A DNA stretch of 64,000 nucleotides from Heliocidaris erythrogramma (lineage: Eukaryota; Echinodermata; Echinoidea; Camarodonta; Echinometridae): positions 62,329,606 through 62,393,605 of the forward strand of contig CM046854.1 in NCBI GenBank assembly GCA_025617745.1, read 5' to 3'. The notes under the pieces are model-generated. The model did no database searches, was not told the DNA's origin, and worked only from the letters and a program-made list of their open reading frames with translations. Positions 43,270-53,709 of this stretch are shown piece by piece (the first letter of the stretch is position 1; each line of letters opens with the position of its first letter). The translations under genes and the position numbers were made by a program.

Positions 43270-44980
43270 CAGTTAACAACAAAATTATTCATACCCCTTG
43301 GAAAATACTAGTTTTTTGCGGTTTCACCTCATTTGCATAACAATAGAAAAGGTGAGTTAACCAAACAGGGCGAGGTTCAAAATTATTCATACCCTCGGTG
43401 ATTTATTGACTTTGTCAATCAGTATGAATCCGATCCTTGTGATTAATGCTTGTAAACTCACTTTATTTTAATACACCATCACAAGGCTTCCGGAGGGGTT
43501 TCTGCTGGGATATCAGGCCAGTACCTGTTCTCCAATGGCTCAATCTCCTTGAGGATGTGTCCACACATGCCTTCACCTGACCTTCAGGGAGTTCATTAGA
43601 TTTCGTGTCCTACAGGTGATGCAGTTATCGACTTCATGATGACAAGACTATGATATTGAAATTTTCAGTCATTTATTCCATGCATTTTAATGAAAATTCT
43701 GTATCTACTTATGAAGCAAAGCACCATTCCTGAAGAGCCCTTCCTTTTGCACTGCCTGTGGGAGGGTTCACCTTTATTCATTGGCCCCATTCTTAATCAG
43801 AGTGCTCAGGAAGGCCATGTTGATGATATTAAAGTCATTGCATGACTCTAATGTCAGGTCACCATGAATAACAGTATGTAACCTTTGAGTACCATACACA
43901 TCCCACATTGACTGTTACTGTATATCAATCTTCATATCGTATATTCTTTGTATGATATTAAAGTCATTGCATGACTCTAATGTCAGGTCACCATGAATAA
44001 CAGTATGTAACCTTTGAGTACCATACACATCCCACATTGACTGTTACTGTATATCAATCTTCATATCGTATATTCTTTGTTTCTTTGGTATGAAAGCTAC
44101 AATCCTTGATATCAAAATGAATGTAAACCAAATTTATACCATATGCCCTCCATGTTACCAGCTGCAGTGCACAAAATGCTACCACTTTGACAGTGCACAG
44201 GAACACAAAGATCAGTATTTTAAGCTTCACTAGAGTACCCACTTGCATGTGTCCATTTCAAAAATGTGTCAATCAGTGTAACTGAATAAACTGATAAAAT
44301 CGGCACCATCCAACCTTTAGACAACTACCATGGCCTCCCTAAACATTGTTAATAATAATGGAACAAAAGTATCAGGAAATACCTTCCCTTGACAGTGCAA
44401 CAGTGAATGCCTCTAGGGAAGTCTCTCCAGGAAGAGTGCTAAATTTTTCAACTTAGATACAGAATTGTCATTAAAATGTAAGGAATATTAACGAAAATAT
44501 CAATATCATAGTCCTATCCTCATGACGTCTAAAACTACACCACCTGCAAACACAAAATCTGCTTTAAATCCATCGAATCCCCTGAAGACCAGGTGATGGC
44601 ATGTGTGGACAACATCCTCAAGGAGATCGGGCCATTGGAGACCAGGTATTGGCCTGATATCTCAGTAGGGACCTCCAGAAGCATTGTGACAGTGTGAAGA
44701 AAGTGTTACAAGCATTAATCACAAGGACTGGATTCATACTGATTGACAAAGTCAATAGATCACCAAGGGTATGAATAATTTTGAACATCACCCAGTTTTG
44801 ATAATTCACCTTTTCTGTTGTTATGCAAATGAGGTGAAACTCGAAACAGCATTCATTTACAGATGATAACTAAATGTATTCAAGTGATGTGCAAATTAAA
44901 TTCAGTTAACCATTCATTTTTAGGAAAAATGCAAAAAACTAGAATTTTCCAAGGGGTATGAATAATTTTGTTGTTAACTG
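43270..44980. mobile_element. Tc1-like non-autonomous transposon with IR/DR ends
   Basis: Ends CAGTTAACAACAAAATTATT and its complement, flanked by TA (43268-43269, 44981-44982). The inverted arms are 300-400 bp. In each arm the word AAAATTATTCATACCC occurs twice, at the tip and about 100-200 bp in (43281 and 43379 on the left; 44763 and 44951 on the right, inverted), which is the inverted-repeat/direct-repeat arrangement of Tc1-type transposase sites. The length, 1711 bp, is that of a full Tc1 element, but no transposase reading is present. Confidence 0.8.
43823..44080. repeat. 129 bp perfect or near-perfect tandem duplication
   Basis: The block starting ATGATATTAAAGTCATTGCA at 43823 is repeated at 43952 with no difference that I can see. 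It lies in the centre of the Tc1-like element. Confidence 0.9.
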
Positions 44981-45008
44981 TATGTAGTTAACTAGCATAC
45001 GTATGTAG

Positions 45009-46137
45009 TCATTTTGGGGGTGAAACGATCATTTGCCTCCTCTGTGTGTATTGCGAAACGCATGAGCGAACATCACGTGGCTTGTGTGGGAGATCGGTGC
45101 GGAATCATGCACAGAGGGATCAGGTTGGTCCAAAATCCAATGATCATTTTTTGTCAAAGTTTTAGATCAATCAAGCAGAATGTTGCAAAAATTTCTAGTC
45201 AAGAGTCACGTGACCAGCGTTCGCCTTCCGCGCTAGTTATTTCACGTCTTTCTCTCCTCTGACATCGTACGCTCACATTTTCGCACATCACTCCTTATTC
45301 TTTTGTGTGCACAAAGATTATGTTTGTTGTCGGTACTTTCTACATTCCGCAATAATTGACCCTTTATGTAAACATTCACTCATCTCGCATTCTCTCTCTC
45401 TCTCTCTCTCTCTATCACACTTACATTGTCATTGTTAGTTGCTTATTCACATCACATTATGTACGCACCTATAATGATAGTGGTAGGTCCCAAACGGATG
45501 ATTCGAATGATATCATATACGCCAGCAGAAAAGACATCTACAATTACCTAAATCAGATATTTTATTTATTATGGACCTTAACACTGGTAAGAATAATTAT
45601 CAAGAAGTAATGTCATCACATTCAAAAGATTTCAGGCGATACAACGCACTTCAAAATTTGTTTTAATCTCACCATCTCCCGCAAGAAAAGCTCGTTTTGT
45701 AGTTGGGCGTGGAAGGCGAACGCTGGTCACGTGACTCTTGACTAGAAATTTTTGCAACATTCTGCTTGATTGATCTAAAACTTTGACAAAAAATGATCAC
45801 TGGATTTTGGACCAATCACATCATGTCTTATATCAGGATATAGGTAATTTATCCAAGCTTCTGAAACCAGGTGACAAAATAGACAAAATATTGAACATTA
45901 CTAACTTTCAAGAAAAAATGATCACTGGATACTGAAGCAAATTTGACAATATATACATCAAATGAAAGCTATTGAAATGAATTTTCATAAACCGATCACC
46001 CCAGAGTGATTCATTCACTAGTTATGAATATACGTCCAATTCTTTGCAAACTTAGGTACATTTTGTGGTGCTATTCGTGTGTTGAAGCGTGTGTGTCAAC
46101 TTTCGGACACACAAATGCGCGCTACTAACCATTATGA
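45009..46137 (-). mobile_element. 1.1 kb inverted-terminal element, copy B
   Basis: Reverse complement of copy A (1203-2347), including the (CT)n tract (45390-45413), CGTGACTCTTGACTAG and CGCGCTACTAACCATTATGA. Copy B lacks the terminal CATTATGA at its left end. An internal inverted repeat of about 110 bp (45127-45235 versus 45705-45815; AAATTTCTAGTCAAGAGTCA) is clear here. Flanked by CATACGTATGTAG repeat scraps on both sides. Confidence 0.8.
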
Positions 46138-46640
46138 CATACGTATGTAGTTAACCAGCATACGTACCCGGTACGCGAACTTTTTTTTTTTCACGAACTT
46201 TTGTCACTATCGTCCTTGACGCATGCGCAACTTTGAAATAGCCCTACAATGCTTGGAGTTGGATGGGCTTTCAAAGTTTCATCCTACTTTTAGTAAAAAT
46301 AAAAATGCAAGACGTTATTTTTGTAATGTCCAAACTGAGAGTCGAACCCGCATACCTCAGGTTGAATGTCCGAGGGCTAACGCATCTCGCCACAGCAAGA
46401 CGCTGGGAGCAACCGTCATTATATCGCTTACAGAATAAACCCTATGACTGCGAAATTGATTTAGATCAGAAAGGATCAGGTGCACATGCGCCGGGGAGGA
46501 CATGGACAAAAATTCGTGGGAAAAAAAATTTAGCACCCGGTACGTATCTCATATAGAGCATACGTATGCTCTTTTTGGACATACGTACCGGGTACGTACC
46601 GGGTACGTATCCGATACGAATTATGGCGTCGATGGCCTTC
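46138..46640. repeat. TACGTA/GGTACGTACC-rich repeat with a perfect palindrome
   Basis: CATACGTATGTAGTTAACCA at 46138 is followed by ACCCGGTACGCG. At 46555-46572 AGAGCATACGTATGCTCT is a perfect 18 bp palindrome, followed by ACGTACCGGGTACGTACCGG. These words may be remnants of one satellite-like unit. Confidence 0.6.
46325..46412 (-). repeat. tRNA-like sequence (SINE head or tRNA pseudogene)
   Basis: On the minus strand TGTGGCGAGATGCG (A-box-like) is followed about 40 bases later by GGGTTCGACTCTC (B-box). The layout resembles a tRNA with a Leu-type A box, but the stems pair imperfectly, so a pseudogene or SINE head is more likely than a working tRNA. Confidence 0.4.
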
Positions 46641-46767
46641 CATACGGTCTCTCCGCACAGGTTAACGCTTGGGCTGAAGTTACTCTTTGCGTGCATATAT
46701 ATCATGTATATTGTGTTTTTTTGTTATCAGTACTTGGAACTTAACAGTTTAAGACAAGAATAGTAAC

Positions 46768-46825
46768 ATGACGGTGGTACGTTTTGGATTTTTGTTCCCG
46801 CCTTTCCTTCATTTCATGATATCGG
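46768..46825 (+). CDS. Ig-superfamily membrane protein, exon 1 (signal peptide)
   Basis: ATG at 46768 begins MTVVRFGFLFPPFLHFMIS and stops at a consensus donor (ATCGG|GTAAGA) in phase 1. A short basic start followed by 14 hydrophobic residues is a signal peptide for entry into the secretory pathway. The next exon (47304) begins in the matching phase and completes the Gly codon. All later junctions in this gene are also phase 1, the usual arrangement for Ig domains. Together the five exons give about 394 residues with signal, three Ig domains, a membrane helix and a short tail. No TATA-like box stands out upstream. Exon 1 is the least certain exon because it is so short. Confidence 0.6.
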
Positions 46826-47303
46826 GTAAGAAGAAGTCACAATCTACATTACAATTACACAGCGGTAGTAAAAGCAAACACACCGTACTATTACAAATCG
46901 TACATGCTGACGTGTGCCCTATAATGGCTTTATTCATCTGGGTCTGGCGAGGACAAGAGTGAGGAAAGAGGTTAAGAGCCTCCTACTTTTGAAGTGAAGA
47001 AAATATAATTTTATATAATATTATTCCAGTGAGAACATGAACTATATATCCAAATAAATTCCAGTACTACAGGAGAATAAGGACGTAAAAATAAATTAAA
47101 CTTTGATGGATAGTGATGAATTTCCTGTAATGAGCACTGATATCCGCTGCCACCGTTATCACAATACAAGTGATTTCACATGGCTATTACATCTTAAAAC
47201 TATACTACAAATGATACAACATGGATGTATTTCCATAGCATTAAGATGACTTGATTACCATCGTCTATTAATTATAACTTTGACCTAACACATTTAATCC
47301 TAG

Positions 47304-47618
47304 GAATAGAAGGTCTAGTCAACGGCCCATCATCGGTGGATGTTGCTGTTGGTGACGATGTTCCACTGGAGTGCACCACTACAGCGACACCTCCATTTTC
47401 TTTTTCATGGGTTGATACATCTACTGGGACACTTATATATGCAGGGGGTATCAAGGATCCTGCTCCTGGTTTATATGACAACTTTAACTTGGATGAAGAC
47501 ACTGATGCAAAGAGGTCTACATTGATCATAAATAATATTCTGAGGGAAGATGCAGGAGGATATCGTTGTAGTGTCAGTGGACAAGCAGTTGTGGATCCTG
47601 CGACTGTAAATGTAGAAG
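47304..47618 (+). CDS. Ig-superfamily membrane protein, exon 2 (Ig domain 1)
   Basis: Between AATCCTAG and GTAAAC, both joins in phase 1. Residues 20-124. SSVDVAVGDDVPLEC, FSFSWVDTSTG and ILREDAGGYRCSVSG give the conserved cysteines C43 and C108, tryptophan W55 and the D-x-G-x-Y-x-C motif of an Ig V/I-type fold. One domain per exon is typical of this superfamily. The domain should face the outside of the cell and bind a protein or carbohydrate partner that cannot be named from sequence. The intron that follows is 14.2 kb and full of repeats. Confidence 0.85.
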
Positions 47619-48734
47619 GTAAACTCGTAAGCACTAAATACCAATATAGAAATCATGGATGTATTATTAGTTTTGGATGAAAAGTTAAATGTTAATTTAA
47701 ATGAAAATTTAAATCACCCTCTGCATGGGAAAGTGGTCTTAAAGAGATCCTGAAGCATTAGGCAGCCAAGAATAAGGACCGATAGTTTCGGGAGGTCATT
47801 TCTATTACGTGCAATGAAAGCATTCAACTACAATTTCTGTAGATGAATGACCTTAGTGAAGTTTCATCACCTCCGAGTATTTCTCTCTCCTCTCTCTCTC
47901 TCTCTTGTCTCTCTTTCTCTTCATCTTCGAAATATAGGGGGTGATGGTAGGTTTGGATTGGTTTGAGTTAAATGGGAGGTCCCTGTAGAGCCAAGAAATG
48001 TAAAAATCAATAACAAATGTAAAAACATTGCACCCGCAAATCTCAAAATAACCACAAATGTCATAACATGTCGACCGCAAATGTAAAAAACTCATTGCTT
48101 GCCTAATGCACCAACGTAAGATAGGTTATTATGAGATGTACGTCTTTGTGTGAGGTTTTCCAAACTAGCAGTTCTCCGTGTGGCGCATTCGGATCTAAGA
48201 TGTGCTTGTCATGAAGATATCCCGAGTTCGAGTCTCGTCAGGGTTCATCATTGACCAAATTTTTTTTTGCTGAAATAAAAATAAGGTGAAACTTTGAGAA
48301 AAAAACAAGTTTTAAAGTTGTAGTCTCTCTCAAAGTCTTCAAAACGCAGCCTGTCGTCCAGACCCATCCATACATAGAATTTCATAGCTGTGCAACAACA
48401 TAATAAGTAATATGCAAATTACTGCACATAGTGAAGTATGAATTTGGGTCTGTCAGGTATGCTAATTTATTTGACGATAAATTCCGAAGGTGTTCAAAAG
48501 CTGACATGTTTTCGAATTTATTTATCAATATTACCAGAGTCTATATGTGACCAAACGCGACGGTTTCAGGCGGAAGTCGCAAAATTGCAAATGTCAGTTA
48601 TCATGTGTTCTAGAATCTCTAGAATAACTTTTCTTCAATCAAACCACTAGCAAGATTCAATAATTTTACTGTCATGTTTCATTCATCAGATGCTAGGTAT
48701 TACCAATTGCATCGTCACTTTGTAAGGTTATTTT
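47619..48734 (+). other. Start of intron 2, with a TTTTACATTTG repeat block and tRNA-like sequence
   Basis: 47985-48095 holds iterated CAAATGTAAAAA words, the inverted counterpart of 57425-57605. 48173-48245 is tRNA-like: TGGCGCATTCGG (A box) and GAGTTCGAGTCTC (B box). (CT)n at 47884-47920. No coding. Confidence 0.55.
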
Positions 48735-49075
48735 GAATTAATACTTGAGGTTAAGTTAGAACGATTAGCAGGCCTTTTTTATTTTGGTAGCCAGTCATAA
48801 TTTCTACACAGAAAACAGTGGGCTTGGAAATGCCCATTTATATTAGGGCCTAAAAGATTTTTTATTATTATCATTAATATAATTGTTGTCATTATCATCA
48901 TTTTGAATTACTTGGGGTTAAGTTAGAACGATTTTTATATTAGCAGGACTTTTTGATTTTGGTAGCCAGTCTTAATTTCTACACAGAAAAAAGTGCACTT
49001 GGAAATGCCCGTTTAAATTTGGACCTAAAAAGATTTTTTAATTATCATTAAGATTATTATTATTATTATCATTAT
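48735..49075. repeat. Tandem duplication of about 165-170 bp
   Basis: GGTTAAGTTAGAACGATT, TTGGTAGCCAGTC, AATTTCTACACAGAAAA and TTGGAAATGCCC occur in the same order at 48750-48860 and 48916-49040, each followed by ATT-rich sequence. A (CT)n tract follows at 49135-49162. Confidence 0.85.
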
Positions 49076-49898
49076 TATCATCATTATTGTTATTATTAGT
49101 AGTAGTATTATAAAGACAACATCCCTTTCGCTCTCACTCTCTCTCTCTCTCTCCCTCTCTCTTAGTCCGACCTTTCTGTCGTTATCTCTATCGTTCCTTC
49201 AAGAAACCTTAGACAACGACCATCTAGGTTCGGATTATAAATTGTTTAAAAATAATGAAGATTGCAGTCCCTCAATTCCCCCAAAAGATACAGAATAGCA
49301 AACAGTTTTGTTCTCTGAAAAATCCGGCGTCCCTGATTTCCGATTTTGAATAATCAAATTGTCCCTTGCCCGCGTTTCAGATAATAATCAGTCTTCATGG
49401 GGAATTTTTACACCATAGGCCGATTTACCCAGCAACAAGCGTTATGAGTTTAATGACCAATTGACCTTATGTAATGCTCTGTATACTGGTATGGTAAAGT
49501 CACTATCTCACTTTGTTGTAACCAACACTGCCTCATGTATAAGTCTTTCGATTGTACACCAGACTGGCTGAGCCCTAAAAATATCAGCTACAATAAGTTT
49601 CCCCAGGGCTTTTCAAAAGTTTTGATGTCAACCAAGATTATAATAGCTCCCCAAGATTTCCGACGACCGCCCCCCGCCTCCTCCCGGCCGACTTAATTTT
49701 ATTTTCAACCCATAAACGCCGTTCTTGTTCTCCAGTCTAAACTCCTCAGATGGGGTATTATGGAGGACTACTACCAACTAGATCATGCACGCTATGATGT
49801 TTATTTATTTCGTATTTCATGCTTATCCTTGATGATCCATGCTTATTCATCAGCTTGATCCTCACCAGCCCAATATTTGTAAAGTGATATCCAGAAAC
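49076..49898. other. Intronic AT-rich stretch
   Basis: Contains the (CT)n tract and ATT repeats at its start; beyond 49200 nothing is recognisable. Confidence 0.4.
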
Positions 49899-50429
49899 AT
49901 AATAATAATAATAATAATGCATTTATATAGCGCATTTTCCATATATTATGTTCAAATGCGCTTTACAATGATATTAACGGAATAAGTGAGTCTTGAGGAG
50001 CTTTTTGAAGGCACCCAGAGATTGTTGGTTACGGAGAATTTGGGGTAGTTGATTCCACAGTTTGGGAGCAGCAGTTGAAAATGCTCTGTCACCAAGTGTG
50101 GGCAGCATCTTGGGAGATGGATAGTTAAGCATGGTGCCTTGTGAGGAGCGGAGAGAGTACCGGGATGGTTGGCTGATAGTTATAAGTTCAGATAAATAAG
50201 GAGGGGCGAGACCGTGGATACATCGAAAGGTGAGAAGCAGAATCTTGAAGTGAATCCTTGACCTGATAGGTAACCAGTTCAGTTGACGGAGGATTGGTTT
50301 CATGTGAGAGAATTTGGGTAAACCTGTGGCAAGTCTGGCAGCTGCATTTTGAATACGCTGGAGTCTTTCAATGTGGGTAGCAGTGGCACCGTAAAGCAGA
50401 CCATTACAGTAATCCAGGCGGCATGACAA
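49899..50429 (-). mobile_element. L2-like LINE, C-terminal coding end and tail
   Basis: On the minus strand 151 residues are open: RLDYCNGLLYGATATHIERL, QRIQNAAARLATG, LRQLNWLPIRSRIHFKILLL, IHGLAPPYLSEL, PKLWNQLPQILR. This is the classic C-terminus of L2/CR1 reverse transcriptase proteins. It ends with TGCGCTATATAAATGC followed by (ATT)n at 49899-49917. The copy is 5'-truncated at about 50429, and the remaining coding part has no stop, so it is younger than the other LINE pieces. Confidence 0.85.
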
Positions 50430-50691
50430 ACTTCACTAGTACATCTCCGCAGAGACATCATAAGCTTGAAATCACAAGATTAAGACTATATCATTCAATT
50501 TATTTTTTAACAATATGGAGCGAGCGATCAGTGACAATGACAACTAACCCCAAATTAATCTTAATAATTGTTAACATATTGGAATGCTTTTTTTCTGGCT
50601 ATGCCCTGAAATGATTACAGATTTACAAATGTTTACCTTTATTAATCAAAACCGAAACGCAACCTCATGACCTTGAAGTTATAATGTACAC
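50430..50691. other. Intronic AT-rich stretch
   Basis: No feature seen. Confidence 0.4.
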
Positions 50692-50868
50692 CAGGGCCGG
50701 CGCAAACGGTGGGGCCAGGCCCCCCCCCCCCCAATATTTTTGGATCGGACATAGGAAACTGCGTAAAAAAATATCGACAATGCCGATGAAAACGTTTTAA
50801 CCAATATTGTCGCCAAATTTTCCCCCTCATCCCCCCCCCCCCATCTGAAAAACGTTCCGCCGGCCCTG
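50692..50868. mobile_element. 177 bp MITE with CAGGGCCGGCG termini
   Basis: Begins CAGGGCCGGCGCAAACG, ends CGTTCCGCCGGCCCTG, flanked by TACAC on both sides (50687-50691, 50869-50873). Contains two poly-C tracts. The ends are hAT-like, but the 5 bp duplication is shorter than the usual 8. Confidence 0.7.
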
Positions 50869-50977
50869 TACACTTTCTGAAAGTCTAGTTAACAAAAAAA
50901 AATAAAGGGAATGTGAATTATGTGCAGCATAATCTGTTGTTTTAACGGATTATTTTTCTACATAAAAAGGTAACAAC

Positions 50978-51775
50978 CCTGATAGCAGAAAGTGGTAAAA
51001 ATTACGTGATATTTACGTCGTGGTTTTCGTCTTTTTTACATCCTGTAATTATGTCAATAAGACGACAACTTGCACCAACGCAAGACGTCAAGAGGACGTC
51101 TTATTTTGACGTCATCTGTACACTGTAAAAACTGAAGTGCTGTATATAGCACTTTTTGAGGGCATGCATAGGGACTGCACTCAGAGTGCTATTGAATGCA
51201 CACAGCGTGCTATTTCAGCACTTTCACGGGAGCTGGACCGGCTCTTTAAACTGCTAAACATTCATTAAAAAAATGATTTGGGCGAGCTTCGAACCAGGGT
51301 CCGCTGATCGAGAATTGCTGGCATTACCGCTAGACTAACTCACATTGTACGATTTAGAGCAGATCATATTGTTACATAGTGAATTTACGACACCACATAG
51401 TTAATGTTATCTACTTGACTCCCATGACTAAACTGGATTGCAAGAAGCATTCGTTAGTCCATCGGTAACGTCAGCGCCTCTCAATTAGCGGAACCTGGTT
51501 CGAGGCTCGCCACGGTCACATTTTTTTTGCTGGTAAATTAGCACACTACAAGTGCTATAAACAGCATTTCAGGTGCAGTCACTATACATGCCCCTAAAAG
51601 TAGCACTTTAGTTTTTACAGTGTACAAGACGTAGAGATGACGTCAAAATAAGACGTCCTCTTGACGTCTTGCGTTGGTGCAAGTTGTCGTCTTATTGACG
51701 TAATAACAGGACGTAAAAAAGACGAAAACCGCGACGTAAATATCACGTCATTTTTAACACTTTCTGCTATCAGGG
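50978..51775. mobile_element. 0.8 kb TIR element (CCCTGATAGCAGAAAGTG), split by another MITE
   Basis: The left arm 50978-51118 (CCCTGATAGCAGAAAGTG ... GACGTCTTATTTTGACGTCA) is matched in reverse by 51632-51775. The right arm is then duplicated directly at 51788-51941. The arms are rich in GACGTC and ACGTAA words. A 502 bp element sits in its centre (51121-51622). Confidence 0.8.
51121..51622. mobile_element. 502 bp fold-back MITE carrying two inverted tRNA-like modules
   Basis: Ends CACTGTAAAAACT and AGTTTTTACAGTG, flanked by TA on both sides. The arms run about 240 bp. Each arm holds a tRNA-like block: minus strand 51280-51345 (TAGTCTAGCGG A box, GGTTCGAAGCTC B box) and plus strand 51452-51515 (TAGTCCATCGG, GGTTCGAGGCTC). 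It is nested in the 0.8 kb element. Confidence 0.75.
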
Positions 51776-51941
51776 AAGAGGAATGAAGACGTAGAGATGA
51801 CGTCAAAATAAGACGTCCTCTTGACGTCTTGCGTTGGTGCAAGTTGTCGTCTTATTGACGTAGTTACAGGACGTAAAAAAGACGAAAACCACGACGTAAA
51901 TATCACGTCATTTTTTAACACTTTCTGCTATCAGGGAAGAG

Positions 51942-53368
51942 CCCCAGGGGGCACGACGCTCACCTGAGGTGGAGCAATTCACATCTGGTGCATGTTCTCT
52001 CTAGCACCACCAGGAGATATGTTAGAAATTGAAACAACTAGGAGGATGTACATGAGATGATGTTAGAAATTAACATAATCCCCCCCCCCCCCGCCTGGTT
52101 CTGAAGAAGAAGATGTTTGAAATTACATAGCTTTTACAGTTGGGGACCCTCCCCCTGGGCCCCCTGGGCCCCCTGGGGGCCACATGTACCATTTTAGCAA
52201 CTTTGGGTCCCCTACCCCTAAGGATGATTCCTACCAAGTTTATTTAAATTCCGATCATGTGTTTTGGAGAAGATCAGAATGTACATTTTGCCTGGCAGCG
52301 CCCCCCCCCCTCCAGTATGTTACCCCCACAGGGCCCCTATAGGGCCACTCAGAGAAATTTCATGAACAACATTCATTCTTCATCTATAGAGGTATCTCCA
52401 TACACAATACCAAGTCTGAGCTATGCCTGGTTCTGGAGAAGAAGATGTTTGAAATTTACATAGCTTTTACAATTGGGGGCCCTCTCCCTGCCCCCCCCCC
52501 CCCTGGGGGCCACATGTACCATTTTAGCAACTTTGGGTCCCCTACCCCTAAGGATGATTCCTACCAAGTTTGGTTGAATTCCGATCATGTGTTTTGGAGA
52601 AGGAGATCAGAATGTACATTTTGCCTGGCAGCGCCCCCCCTCCAGTATGTTACCCCCACAGGGCCCCTATAGGGCCACTCAGGGAAATTTCATGAACAAC
52701 ATTCATTCTTCATCTATAAAGGTATCTCCATACACAATACCAAGTCTGAGCTATGCCTGGTTCTGGAGAAGATGTTTGAAATTTACATAGCTTTTACAAT
52801 TGGGGACCTTCCCCCTGGGCCCCCCCCCGGCCCCCCTGGGGGCCACATGTACCATTTTAGCAACTTTGGGTCCCCTACCCCTAAGGATGATTCCTACCAA
52901 GTTTGGTTGAATTCCGATCATGTGTTTTGGAGAAGGAGATCAGAATGTACATTTTGCCTGGCAGCGCCTCCCCCCCCCCCTCCAGTATGTTACCCCCACA
53001 GGGCCCCTATAGGGCCACTCAGAGAAATTTCATGAACAACATTCATTCTTCATCTATAGAGGTATCTCCATACACAATACCAAGTCTGAGCTATGCCTGG
53101 TTCTGGAGAAGAAGATATTTGAAATTTACATAGCTTTTACAATTGGGGGCCCTCCCCCTGGGCCCCCCTGGGGGCCACATGTACCATTTTAACAACTTTG
53201 GGTCCCCTACCCCTAAGGATGATTCCTACCAAGTTTGGTTGAATTCCGATCATGGGTTTTGGAGAAGAAGATGAAAATGTAAAAAGTTAACGGACGACGC
53301 ACGACGGACGACGGACAAATTTCCATCGCAATAGCTCACTCGAGCCTTAGGCTCAGGTGAGCTAAAAA
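51942..53368. repeat. Tandem array of about 330 bp units, ending in an AGCTCAC...GTGAGCT hairpin
   Basis: Four units start near 52140, 52470, 52800 and 53140. Each has GGGGGCCACATGTACC, CCCCTAAGGATGATTCCTAC, GATCATGTGTTTTGGAGAAG, a poly-C run and ACAGGGCCCCTATAGGGCC (containing a palindrome). The array ends with GACGACGGACGACGG words and a hairpin AGCTCACTCGAGCCTTAGGC-TCAGGTGAGCT (53331-53361). The same family, inverted, starts at 63505. The five or so readings in it are copies of each other, not genes. Confidence 0.85.
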
Positions 53369-53709
53369 CTAATTCTCGTATTTCAGATTGAATAAAAGGT
53401 GTTCGTCATGTAAAATAGAATGGGATTATTTTAACTATTTTTTAGAGTTCTAATTTTTTTATTTATTTTATTATTGTGTGTACTTGTGTATGTTCGGTCG
53501 TTTCAACATTAAAATGCTCAGACGGGATAAAATTGTTAATGTTGAATATTCATGCCATAACGTTATTTCCCTAGCCCTGAAATTGTTCATGCACTGTTCA
53601 CACATAAGAAATGATTTAAAAAAAAATAAATAATTGTGGCTATGTGTTGCTTGTGGATGTAAAATTCTAGTTTTATGTTATTGAGAATTTAACCATTTAG
53701 TGGTGCAAA
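53369..53709. other. Intronic AT-rich stretch
   Basis: No feature seen. Confidence 0.4.

Noticed and set aside
52257-53133. Several related 67-87 residue readings
   Set aside because: Produced by the 330 bp tandem units with poly-C; the same words repeat in every unit.
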